From Cryptomeria japonica (taxonomy: Eukaryota > Streptophyta > Pinopsida > Cupressales > Cupressaceae): DNA of 64,000 bases. The notes beneath the pieces were generated by a model. That model saw only the letters and a list, made by a program, of their open reading frames with translations. It ran no database searches and was not told where the DNA came from. Below are positions 34,732 to 45,652 of this stretch, one piece after another; position 1 is the first letter of the stretch, and each line of letters starts with the position of its first letter. The translations under genes and the position numbers were made by a program. The stretch covers positions 22,722,432-22,786,431 of the forward strand of contig NC_081412.1 of NCBI RefSeq assembly GCF_030272615.1, read 5' to 3'.

Positions 34732-37700
34732 ATGGCTTTAGCTTCTGGTGTTGCTGCCCCTTTGGTGGTTGAGATTAAGGACATGGCCAGACCTATTTTC
34801 AAGAAACACCCTTTCAAGTCAGTTGAGGATGATCCAAAAAGTGCATTCTGATCGGTATCCTACGACGTTCTCCATAATGAAGATATTAGAACTTACATCC
34901 ACTGTGATCTTGGAAATGGAGATATATTTGACCTATACAACAAGCACTTGGCAGACGGTTTGGGAAATCTCAAACCCGAATACAAAGTTCTTCAAGATGG
35001 AGGTTTCTCGTAATTCATCCATTTTCCGTTGTTTGACGAAGTAGAGTGGATCTGGTATATTCTTAGTCGAGTTCATGATGAGTTCTTATGGCTTGATAGG
35101 CCACACAAGATCACCAAACAAGCGATTCGAGCCATGACATGCCTAGCTAAAACCAGTGAAGTGTGCAGCCTAAGGAAAGTGTTGAATGATACGGTGATAG
35201 CCACCACTGGTTCCAAGTTTGACAACAAAGCTATGGCCATAAGTGATATACTAGAGAATGATGTGAAATTTGTATTGATGGTGGTCGGTTACAAGGTTTA
35301 CTAGTCAATCAGGTACAACTCTGTCTCTAGTACTGCCATATACTCTGCATACCAGATGCTTAAGGATGATAAGAGGTATGACTCATGTTCAACTCTCTTG
35401 AATTAATTGTTAAGCAACTTGAAGAAGATTAAGCAGGATAAAAAGTACACTTTCAAATATGGTATTCTTCTTTTATGCTTGGCCTTATACTTTTTGAATG
35501 AGATACCTGGTGTAAAAGGAAAGGTCCAATGGGCCTATGATAGACTAGTGGCAATGCAAATTAAAGAGGGATTATGGGGAATTGGAGATGCATCAATGAT
35601 AATATCCTCTCTCTAGGGATACTTCGAATCCTTCCAAGCAACAATGAAAAGTAGAAAGAAGATCCCTAAGGAAATTGTGGAGAAATATGAGCAAACCATA
35701 TGCTTCATGGTCGACAAAGATCAAAGCCAAATGGAAGCGATGGAACCCAAGATAGTATGGATCATGCCCATGGGGTATGAAGTTGACTCCATTACACTTG
35801 AGGCATATGCTCAACATTTACTGAGTCAACCGATGGACCTTAAGGAAGGAAGATTCAGATATTCAAGCAGAAAGACCTTGAATTACATAGACAATTCACT
35901 GCACCTACTAGAAAAAGAAAAGTTACTAAGATGGTCGAGGAGGTGGCAGCTTAGATGGGATTCACCCAGGAGGATGTGAAGAAAGAAAGAGAAAGATATG
36001 CACAGAAGGAGGCTAAAGAGGAAACCAAGAAACCTAAGGTTGATCCGATTTCCTCCAACATCAAACCGAAGGAGACCAAGTATGCTCCTGCTTCGATGGC
36101 ACAATCTATAAGACCTAGCCCATCCGGTAAAAGTGTGTTGAAGCAGAAGGAGAAGCCTAAAAGGACCTATGTTGCAGTATCTTTGGTAGCTTCTGAAACA
36201 GAGTCTAAGGAGGAAGTAGGAAAGGCAAAGAAGATAGGAGAATTTGCTAGAGTGGTGAGGAAGTCACAATCCGGTGGAGCCCAACAGAGTAAGAAGGCAA
36301 AATCTGATCCTGCCCCTATCCCAAGACCTAAGAGAGAAAAAAAGGTTAAAATTCAACTTGAGTCTAGCAATAAACAAGGTAAATCTGCACATGTACCTTC
36401 ATTATCCGCATATCAGTTGATTGATGAGATAATTGTAGATGGCAATCTAAAGAATATTGGAGCGTGTTATACAAATTTGAATGAGGCTAATCAAAGAAAG
36501 GTAGAGGAAGAAGTTATATTATATTTGCATAATTTTAGCAAAAGACTAACTGAGTTGGAGAAGAGCATTCCCAAGGATATGTACAGTCTTATTGATGCAA
36601 GGAGAATGACAACCAACAAAACTAACAAAGAGATGAAGGAGAGAGAGATAATAAATGTTTGTACTTGTATCACTCATGATGAAGCCAATAAGTTGACTGG
36701 GGAGGCTAATAAGAAAGAATTTTGAAGCAAGAACAGGGTTAACAGACTAATGATTGGGAAGGTCAAAGAAGTGAGGAAAGAAACAAAGGATATATGGAGA
36801 AAAATCATTCAAAATGATCCCCTGTACAAAGATGCATTTAAGTCCTCTTAGCCGAAAGAAAAACAAGGTGTTTCCAGTGGTTAGATGGATGAAACTCAGA
36901 CTGAGGGACATCCGAAAGATCAAGGTAACACAACACTTGATGCTGAGACTGGTGATACCCCTCAAGTGGTGGACAACTCTATAGCCCCTAAGATCCAACA
37001 GGTTGATACTGCACCAAGTCGCAACACCGGTGCAAAAGATAAAGGGGATGGAGAAGAAAAGAAGGATTCTAAGTGTGCAGAGGCAAAGGTCACTGAGGTA
37101 GACAAAGGCAAAAGAGCAGCTGATCTGGCAATTGTCACTCCTCTTGTTACGGGGACCCCAACTTAGATTCCTATCAATCTAGACAGTCCACTAAATCTTG
37201 GACATATGTCTCCAACAGAGAAGCTTATGCTCGCAGTTGTTATGCAACCCTAGGCTAGCCAGGATCTGGTGAAGTTTGATTCTGAAGATAAAAAGCTCAT
37301 TTTGATGTCAGATGATTTTTTACAGAAGGTGGCTCCAAATGTACAACTAGATTCCAATAATAGCCCCTCCAATAAATTATTGCAATTAATTAACAGTGTA
37401 AATACCAGTTTTGATTCTTTAGAGAAGTCTGTTACTCAGAATGTTTTGGATATATTTAAGGATGTTAGGATATAGACATTTTAGATGATGATTGAGGATG
37501 ATAGAGTGAGATTAAATAAAAAGATTGCATATTATTTTTGATACATTGTCAGAAGGTGGTAAATTGTACAAATCTTGCCTAATTTTACCTAAATTCACTG
37601 TAGATATCGACAAACAAATGGGTATTTGCCAGGGCAAGCTTGCTAGTATTTCATAGTCCTTTGATCCTAATGTAACTTTAACCAGAAGTGTTGAAGGGCA

Positions 37701-37993
37701 AATTATTGCTCTAAATGATCAAATCTCAAGCCTTTAAGTGGACAAGGATAAAATTTTGAGAAAAGTTGGTGAACTCTAGATCGTAATTGCTCCCTGGTTG
37801 GACAATGTTGAGTAATAAGGTAGATTGTAAGAAGAAAATGGCTCAGCCTGTGTCATCTGACCTAAGGGAATTAGAGATTCATGTCACTGTATTTAGTGCA
37901 TTCATCATAGTTTTGGAAAACTTGAAGAGTGGGTGGGATACTCACCTAGGATTTTTGAAGACTATTTATGCTAACATCTTCAAGTATTTGTAA
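34732..37993 (+). pseudogene. Element H ORF2: long unrecognised protein in place of pol
   Basis: It starts at ATG 34732 (MALASGVAAPLVVEIKDMAR) and can be followed for about 1,080 codons. Up to about 35900 it is one frame with stops at TGA, TAA and TAG where CGA, CAA and CAG fit. A single frameshift in an A-rich run near 35900 moves it to the frame that continues to about 37475, then a further shift near 37480-37790. The N-terminal 350 residues are mixed alpha/beta-like (RVHDEFLWLDRPHKITKQAI, GILLLCLALYFLNEIPGVKG). The middle is Lys/Ser/Pro-rich and basic (35955-36400), and the C-terminal part looks coiled coil-like. There are no pol motifs. I do not recognise the family. Its position after gag and before the 3' LTR suggests a captured or derived ORF. 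Confidence 0.6.
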
Positions 37994-38161
37994 AGTTTTT
38001 GGTGAATATCTCTATATATAAATTTTGGACAACACCCCAACTTTGGCATTGTTGTCAAAGGGGGAGAGAAATGGTGAAAAATGTACAGTATTGAAGAGTG
38101 GAATTATTTGTCTAAGGGGTACCCTTAGAAATTATTTTGATTCTTTTGAAAAATGTACTAG
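37994..38161 (+). other. 3' untranslated region of element H with internal purine tract
   Basis: TGTCAAAGGGGGAGAGAAATG at about 38053-38073 is a copia-type polypurine run, but the sequence after it is not LTR. LTR homology begins only at 38162. The true polypurine tract and the first 124 bases of the 3' LTR seem to have been deleted. Confidence 0.6.
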
Positions 38162-38970
38162 TAGCTAATTAACCGATATTTCAGGAAGAACAGAGCATTT
38201 TTGGGTCTGAAAGCTTTTCGATGATTTTGGTGTATTGAATCATGTTTGGGGTGATTGGGCCGACATAGAAACATCATTTTATTATTGTTTTTGTGATCCG
38301 CATTTATCCTTTGTGATTTGGTCAAACCAACATAAGACTACATGTTACACTAGCAGACCGACATGATAAATGATCTATTTTATGATTATCGATATATAAG
38401 TTTGGTGTGGATGATCTTTTTGGTGAATGATATGATTGTATGTGAGCAAGAGGTGATCGAGAATCCAACTTGGTGCAGTTTCACGTGCACACTCTTGATC
38501 CGGTAGCTAATTGAGATAGAGAACAGGGCAGAATAGAGAAGGTGCTCCAGTTAGTGTATTTAACACTTAACCAGAACTCATCCAGGCATTGTAGATGCTA
38601 TTTCAGATTTTATACACTATAACTAATTTGTAAGTCAGTGAGACTTCCCTGAGGGTTGTAGCCTTCTGAGTTATTGTAATTGAGCAATGTTCTTTAGGCA
38701 GTGTACCCGAATGCCTGTGCATTCCCATATTGTAATATTGTTTTGCTACTGGCTATAGTAGAATAATATTGTGGGATCAAGTCCCACCGTGGTTTTTCCC
38801 ATTTGGGTTTCCACATAAAAATACCGGTATTATGATCTTGTGGTTATTTGTTTTATGTTTCTGCATTTCAGTTTCAAGTATTTGATTCTAGTGGTTTAAA
38901 GTTAAATTTGAAAATCTGATAATCGGTAGATCACTGATTCACCCCCCCTCAGTGATCCTTGATTCCAACA
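38162..38970 (+). repeat. 3' LTR of element H, 5'-truncated
   Basis: About 809 bp aligned to 32267-33100 and ending GATTCCAACA, followed by the target duplication ACTTA. It has several small gaps relative to the 5' copy (for example a missing repeat of GGGCAGAACA). Divergence from the 5' LTR is visible in most lines, so H is much older than the 12-kb element. Confidence 0.85.
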
Positions 38971-38975
38971 ACTTA

Positions 38976-40630
38976 GTCTAAGAAATGAAAATACCATCTT
39001 CTAACTATGTTACTTGAAGGCTAGGAAAAAATGATAACTCACCAATCATATACATCTCAAATTATTTATGCATTTCTTCTGCAAACCTCGTACAAACATC
39101 ATCGTCTCTATAAAAATGATATCATCAACATATAAAACTGCTATTAATAGTTTATCACTTTCAACCTTGAAATAAAGATTATTGTATGTGGTACCTTTCT
39201 CGAAGTTCTGCTACAACAAACATTTTTCCAACCTTGTATACCAATCTCTAGGAGTTTGATTGAGTTCAGAAAGTACCTCATGGTGTAGCACCGATATGGT
39301 TTGCTCTTTGTAGAGTATCCCATAAATATTTCTTCATCATATTTTGCATCAAAATTTCTCAAGTCCTCATAATCTCTTTTGATGTAGCACTTGCTTCTAA
39401 AGATTCTAAAATATTTGAGTGTAGGAGATCTTCCATACAATAGCTCACAAGATGTCTTTGTATGATTCACTCTAACTTGTACCATGTTAAGAATATAGAC
39501 TAATAGTATGCACAACATCTCCCCAACACACATTAGGTGGGTTAGTGTCTTTTATCATAGTTCTGGCCATTTTAACAATAGTTCTATTCTTCCTGTCAAC
39601 AACTCCATTTTGCTATGGAGTCCTAGGTGTAGACAATTGTCTTCTAATACCATTCTCTTCATAAAATTTATCAAATTCATTTAATGTGAATTCTCCACCT
39701 CTATTGGTTGTTATACATTTGATCTTAGCTTCTACTTGATTTTCAACCATAGATTTGATCACTTTAAATCTATCTTAGGCTTTAGATTTTTCTTTTCATA
39801 AAGTAACCCATGTCATTCTAGAATAGTCATCAATGAGCAACATAAAATACCTTTCACCATTTAGTCCTCTTGTTCTTGTAGGTTTGCACATGACTATATG
39901 AATCAACTCCAAAGGTTTTGTAGTACAGTACTCCTTATTCTTGAATTGGTTCCTTGTTTGCTTTCCCATCTAACATTTCTTGCACACTGTATTGGTAGGT
40001 TTGATAATCTTTGGTAAATCTCTCACTACATGAGTGGAACTAATCTTCACCTTGTTGTCAAAATTAACGTGTTCCATCCTTTTATGCCAAAACCAACATT
40101 CATTGCTCTACGTCAATAGACAACTACTTCTATTTTTCTTTATGTAATAGACATTTCCATTTGTTTTTATACCTTCTACAACTAACCTTCTAGAATTATG
40201 TTTTTTAGTCTCACATCTAGATCCATAAAACATGATCTTGTAGCCTTTTATGCACATCTAACTCACACTCAAAACATTATCCTTTAAACTATTAACATAA
40301 TAAACATCACTTGTCTAATGCTTACCATCAATGGATATGGTTCCTTTTACACAGATAGTTGCAACCTCTTCACCAACAAACATCACTGATCCATTGTCAT
40401 ACTTTTCAAAGTCAAGGAACTTCCTTCTCTCACCTGTCATACAATTTGAGAATTTGGAATCAATTATCCAAGCTTTAAGTTCTTCTTTTGCATGTAGTGT
40501 AGTCTTTACAATCATTGATCTTTCACTATTCTCTTCATCATGTAAAGTATTAGATGTATCATTATCCTCTTCTTTTATGGCAACCTTCATCCTCAAATGA
40601 GTGGCTCTCTATTGAATAACAATTCTTCTT
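38976..40630 (-). pseudogene. Copia element B: RT core, integrase and protease
   Basis: Minus strand. Protease lies at 40596-40290, with WIIDS then KFSN where GASN is usual, so the catalytic DSG is broken, followed by GTISIDGKH. The GAG-pre-integrase region is near 40080-39950 and the integrase core at 39950-39480. The integrase C-terminal part is at 39510-39300 (GRSPTLKYFRIFRSKCYIKR, GYSTKSKPYRCY). The frame then jumps to the RT around the LNQTPRDWYTRLEK strand, with the catalytic YVDDI at about 39118-39140. The RT N-terminal portion (about 700 bp compared with element C) is deleted. Stops and shifts are frequent. Confidence 0.85.
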
Positions 40631-41453
40631 AGCCTTGTCTTCGTCATATATTTTATAATTTATGTCATCTCTTCTATAATAATCCTTTCTCTTATTATCA
40701 TCATCACTTCTCTTATAGTTATCTTTGTTGAAAATACATCTAGTAACATAACGATCAACTCTTCCAAAATTTCTTCATCATCATACAAATCATTGCTTGT
40801 TTGAAGTACATAATCAATCTTCTCGACAAGTTTGAATGCGACTTCCCTCTTAAGATTGTGTTGATCTCCATATTTTGATATCACAAAGGCAAAGACTGAT
40901 CCATAGAGCTGATCTGAGGTATATGTATGAATTTCCTAAATAGCATACAATTAAGGTCTATAATATCTAATAATGTTCTCATTACTTTTCTCACAACGTC
41001 ATTTTCTTCCATCTTTCCACCAATACCCGTGATTGTACTTTCTCTCTCATTTACTTGGTGTAAGTAACTTTAAATGATCTCATCTTTAGACATCCTTAGA
41101 GTCTCAAATTTATACTTCAAATTTTTCATCTTGGCTTGCTTGATCTTTTGATCTCCTTCATAAATATTGCCTAGCTTCTCCCAATCTTCCTTTGCAATCT
41201 TAAGGAACATGACCTTCTAGAGCACAAAATCACTCAAACCATTGATAAGTTCATTTCTTATCTTTCCATTGTTTTCATGCAATTTGACCTCATCTGAAGT
41301 GGAAGGACCACCAAATAGAGGAGTATAACCATCCTTACTAGCTCGCCATACTCCAAACAACATAGAATCCAAATAAAATTCCCACCACTCCTTCCAAAAG
41401 GAATAATTTAAACCATCAAACTTTTGTAATTTATGACCACTATCTTGTGCCAT
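40631..41453 (-). pseudogene. Copia element B: gag
   Basis: Starts at ATG 41453 with MAQDSGHKLQKFDGLNYSFW and continues FYLDSMLFGVW, GPSTSDEVKLHENNGKIRN, LINGLSDFVL, the usual N-terminal copia gag (UBN2-type) layout. It is broken by stops near 41216 and 41075 and by shifts further down (VISKYGDQHNLKREVAFKLV at 40884). It lies about 45 bases from the primer site. Element A's gag aligns with it and shows where the 12-kb element entered. Confidence 0.85.
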
Positions 41454-41497
41454 TTCAAACCTTCCTTAAGTGGTTAAATTTATCTTCGAGGAACCTT

Positions 41498-41509
41498 GCT
41501 CTGATACCA
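41498..41509 (-). other. Intact Met-tRNA primer binding site of element B
   Basis: On the minus strand it reads TGGTATCAGAGC, an exact match to the common plant copia site, two bases after the LTR end. Confidence 0.92.
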
Positions 41510-41511
41510 AT

Positions 41512-43080
41512 TATTAAACACACCACAAGACAGAGAGGGGGGTGAACAATCTTGAGAAAATCCCTAAACTTTCTTCAATCACAAACACATATCAATTATC
41601 TTTAATCAACTAAGAACCAATGAAAGATGAAACAATAAAGACCAAACACATGGACACCAAATTTTAACGTAGAAAAGCCAATATGGGAAAAAACATAGAG
41701 AAAACCAAACTGGCCATATGAGTAACTAAATACAATGTTTTAGGCTCAAGGCTAAGGAAGTTTTTTTCTCCTAATTTGGACTTGCAAGATAAGGTGCACA
41801 AGCTTAGGGCAAGATAAAATAGACTTGCAAGTGAATCTATGCATGATCTCAGGGTAAGATACAGATTTGGACAAGTTGCCAAAATGACTCACTATCTTCT
41901 AGCAAATATAGAGGCATGCCAAATTGAAATGAAGAAGAATTATTGCTCATGAAATATCCCTTGAACCTTTGATTCAAGCAACCAATATTATGGAAAACAT
42001 AACTCACACATTCACTACCTCAAAACTCTATCACACTGGAAGATATGATTATCAAAGCTCATCACAAATTGATATTTGCACTTCTACTTCTTACATATGG
42101 TTCCATAATTCTCTCAATCAATCCAAACCATAATTTATACATCCATACATCCATTTATATCACTTTATTCACAAATAATATCAACTTGGTCAAACACAAA
42201 TACAAGAAACATAATTTATGCAAAGTTGGCCACCATTGGTAATTGTGCTAAATACAATCCACTCCAGGAGATAAAAAGGACCTAGGCACATCACAATGGG
42301 TCTTCCTAAGTTGATTCCAATGAAGCACACACAACACGTCCTCCAAAGTTGGCATCAAATGAAATATGTAGATAAATAGTAAAGCACATTAACCAGTCAG
42401 CTCAAAAATAATATCTAACGCAAGTTAGTTAATGTGGATTTTCAAAAGCCATGGTAAAACCCATAAATACACCTTAACTCAAACTCTTAATCATATCTAG
42501 ACCAAAAAAGTGATCCAAATAAGATGAACCAACTAAGTCGATTAGAAACCAACACAAATGATAATACTAAACAATAGAACAACATAACTTCACTTGTGGA
42601 GCAAACCAACACTTAGATTTTGAACTGGAGCATTGCACAAACAATATGAAAATGTCCTCCAAGCCACAACACTTGAATCAACAAAGTTGAGCAATGTAGA
42701 GCATTCTCCAAACCAACCCTAACAAATAACCTTACTATCAATGAATTACAACATCTAATTTTAATATACCTCAACTGTTGAGGACTTCAAAATATAATAT
42801 TGCAAAATCCACATAACATAGACATTAAATCTAGAACCACAAGCCATCACCTTAAAAAGTGGAGGAATGTAGAGCATTCTGCCATAAAGACTTGAAATAC
42901 TCTTTCTTGCATATTTCAACTTCCACTATTGTCACATTTTGAAAACATCATATAATCGATATCACGAATAGACACCATAACAACATTTGAAAAATCCATT
43001 TTTGAACCTTTACATGTCAAGCAACAATCCACACATATCAAGTTGACATCAATGACAATAGTGAGCACACATTTCTATCA
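41512..43080 (-). repeat. 5' LTR of copia element B
   Basis: 1,569 bp from TATTAAACACACC (TG changed to TA) to TTTCTATCA. It aligns with 29465-31024 along its whole length at clearly reduced identity, so the pair is old. The right flank is ATCTC and then LTR-like DNA of another element. Confidence 0.82.
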
Positions 43081-43540
43081 ATCTCCTTGAAGTTAAGTCC
43101 AATTCAAATTTCAATTGACCACACAAGGCGATCTTACAATCAACAAGAAGCTAGTGGTATGGATTATACAAATTTCATTCAAATGCATTCAACACTTCTT
43201 TCATCCAATCTAAAATACTTGAAAGAAAATTCTAATCTAAGTTCTAATCTAAATTTGGAGGCAATGAAAACCACAAATGCATACAAAATCTAAACAAAAC
43301 CACCAAACTTCAATGATTTGTATTCAAACTTGCAACATGTAGACAACAATTCTAAAAAATATCTCTCTTACAAATCAAAGGAAAATGAGTTTTTATAGAG
43401 TCTCAAATGAAATGAATGGCTTAGATTCAATTTGAATCAAGGGCCAAGATCTTGCCAACGTAGCCCTAAATTAACTCTAATTAGGGTTTGCATAAAAAAT
43501 GAAATAAAAAAAGAGGAGGTCCAATAGGATGATGCCTAGT
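43081..43540 (-). repeat. LTR-like segment with TATA box, 3' end of element G
   Basis: Minus-strand CTCTATAAAAACTC (43388-43401) is a good TATA box followed by a TTTGTAAGAGAGA leader, as in LTR promoters. It lies directly after the end of the G ORF in minus orientation, so it is probably G's 3' LTR, cut at 43080 by the LTR of element B. The exact LTR start was not found. Confidence 0.5.
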
Positions 43541-44303
43541 CATCAAGTAGGGAATCTTCTAGAAGATTCTAGTTTGCATCCCTCTCTCTGGCTGCATACT
43601 CCATGAATCTGGCCAAGACTGAGTTGAGTTCCTCTATCATGACAATGGGTAGAGCCCCCTATTATGCATCGATAGCATCCAAAGCATTTGAGAAAGAATC
43701 AAAGACGCTTTCCCAATTCAGCTTAAGCTTTTGTGAATTGTGGATGTGTACCACAAGAGAAACCAAAACATCTATCTGATTCTTCTTCAAAGATTCTAAC
43801 TGACTGAAGTAGATAAACTTCATCTTTTCTTTCAATTCTCACATGTTCAAACTATTGGAAGCATGGACATCCAGTCCCAATAACTCTTCAATGGATGTAA
43901 GGATTTTTATTATATCTCTTGGATTGATCCTTCCATCATTGTGCACTCCTATCTTGCATGATCATAAGCGGACCTATGTATAGCCAAAGAACAATACCAT
44001 CCCTGAAAATCATAAACATCTCTTGCCTAAATAACTCCCTCTTGGATCAATGTAGGTGCAAGGATCCTCTTCAACACCATGAGATGCGAAATAGTCTTCT
44101 CTTGCACTAGTTGGAAATCATCCCAAACTCCTTATAGATATTGCATCTTGAATATGAACATTAGTTTCTTATCAAATGCTTGGATGAATTGAGCTGGGAA
44201 ATCATCCACTTGATTTGAAATATCCTCAATCCATTTTCCAACCTCCTAATGTGTATTCCTCACTACCTCATAGTCAAAGGGAAATTTGTGATCAATTGCA
44301 ATG
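43541..44303 (-). pseudogene. Element G ORF, C-terminal part
   Basis: Minus-strand frame with a few stops, reading for example LLGLDVHASNSLNM, LKEKMKFIYFSQLESLKKNQ, VLVSLVVHIHN and EELNSVLARFMEYAARERD. It is helix-rich and follows directly from 45653 when the solo LTR and one GGTGA are removed. It is not similar to any pol domain that I know. Confidence 0.55.
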
Positions 44304-44308
44304 GGTGA

Positions 44309-45647
44309 TGTAACTAGGAAAATAGAAAACATTAAAGCAATAACAAACTAGCCAACCATCTAACTAGATTGCAATGAAAGTAATCCTAATAAACACAATA
44401 AAGGTATGAAGACAAGATGCTCAAAAACAAATGCAAACCATAGACATCAAAGCATCTCCTCCATGTCTCTTCATTGGCTTTCTTTCTCCTCCAAATTGGG
44501 CTTGTGTGGATCTCACCTACAAGTGCAAATGCATGAAGCAAGATTGGTTTTGACAGCGTGAGGATACTTGAAAATGTGGTTCAATTATCAATGATGAGAG
44601 AGACCAATTTATAGACAATTTTATGAAATGATGAAATTAGTACGAAAGAGGATGGGAAAGGAAATTTGATTCGAAAAGAGTAGGCTTATGACACCTTCTA
44701 TGTTATGATTATGATGGATTTCCCATGCAAGGTGTGAGGACAAGTTGCTATGTCAAGAGTTATGACATGTTTCTATTTTAACAATTATAACAAATTGAGA
44801 CAATCATGCTTCCAACTTATGACAAAGGAAGCACAAAAATAGGAGCAACTAAAAGAGGATAATTAGTGGGAAATTAGATTTAGCAAATTAGAAAATGAGG
44901 TGGAAATTAGGAATTAGGAAATTAGGAAAATTAGAAATGATGAAATTAAGAAATTAGGTGACATTAATTAATAAGTTTTCATTCATTAATTAATTCACAA
45001 AAAGGGAGGAAATTCAATTAGCCAATTAAATAAATATTTAATTGTGACAAGAAGAGACTTAGGATTAAATAAATAAATTTATTTAACCTAGAAGAGAAAT
45101 GATCAATAGGATTAGATGAATAAATCATAAAACCCTAGAAGATGAAATAGAAATGAAAGGACTATCAATTAGGTCATGACAATAAGCAATTAATGTAGGT
45201 TCGATCATGATTAAATGATAAAAATTTGATAATTGATAAAGAACTGATGTTAATTGACAAAGATTAATAACAAATTGATTGACAAGGGATCCAAAAGGAC
45301 TAAAATTGATGATAATTTATCAAAGATGATTGAAAATGACAAAGATGATTGAGGACAAAACCCTAATTCGACATAAATTAGGATTGACAATGTCCAATTG
45401 ACATGATAAGATGATTACAAGTGAAGATTGCAATTTGAAGATGATGTTGACAAGACCTAATTGAAAATGCGAAAAATGCAATCGAAGAGGGAAAAAATGC
45501 AGAAGAATGACAAGATGTCAACAAATGATAAAGATCGAATGCACGACATAGAACAAGTGTTAATAAGATGTGAAAAACCTAAAAGAAGGTTACACAAACA
45601 TGTTAAAGTATGGCACCACAAGCATTAACCATTTTTAGATGCTTACA
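44309..45647 (-). mobile_element. Solo LTR of the 12-kb element's family, GGTGA duplication
   Basis: 1,339 bp from TGTAACTAGG to AGATGCTTACA, flanked by GGTGA on both sides (44304-44308 and 45648-45652). It shares with the LTRs at 17034 and 27502 the blocks CCAATTAAATA, ACTTAGGATTAAATAAATAA, AAACCCTAGAAGA and the AACCATTTTT(A/G)G end, but it is clearly diverged. It splits the G ORF. Confidence 0.92.
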
Positions 45648-45652
45648 GGTGA

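Larger units (their letters stand above)
32143..38970 (+). mobile_element. Element H: non-autonomous copia-like LTR retrotransposon with an extra ORF
   Basis: A 6.8-kb element in plus orientation inside the RT of copia B, with target duplication ACTTA (32138-32142 and 38971-38975). It has a 5' LTR (32143-33100), a Met-type primer site, gag-like coding (33172-34329), a second long decayed ORF (34732-37993) and a shortened 3' LTR. No protease, integrase, RT or RNase H is present between the LTRs. Removing it together with one ACTTA rejoins the RT frame of B, which confirms the borders. The 5' terminus reads TATTGG where TGTTGG is expected. Confidence 0.88.

Noticed and set aside
43070-43095. 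A third tandem copia body to the right of element B
   Set aside because: TCAATCTCCTTG resembles a decayed purine tract, but the following DNA is LTR-like sequence of element G and shows no copia pol.
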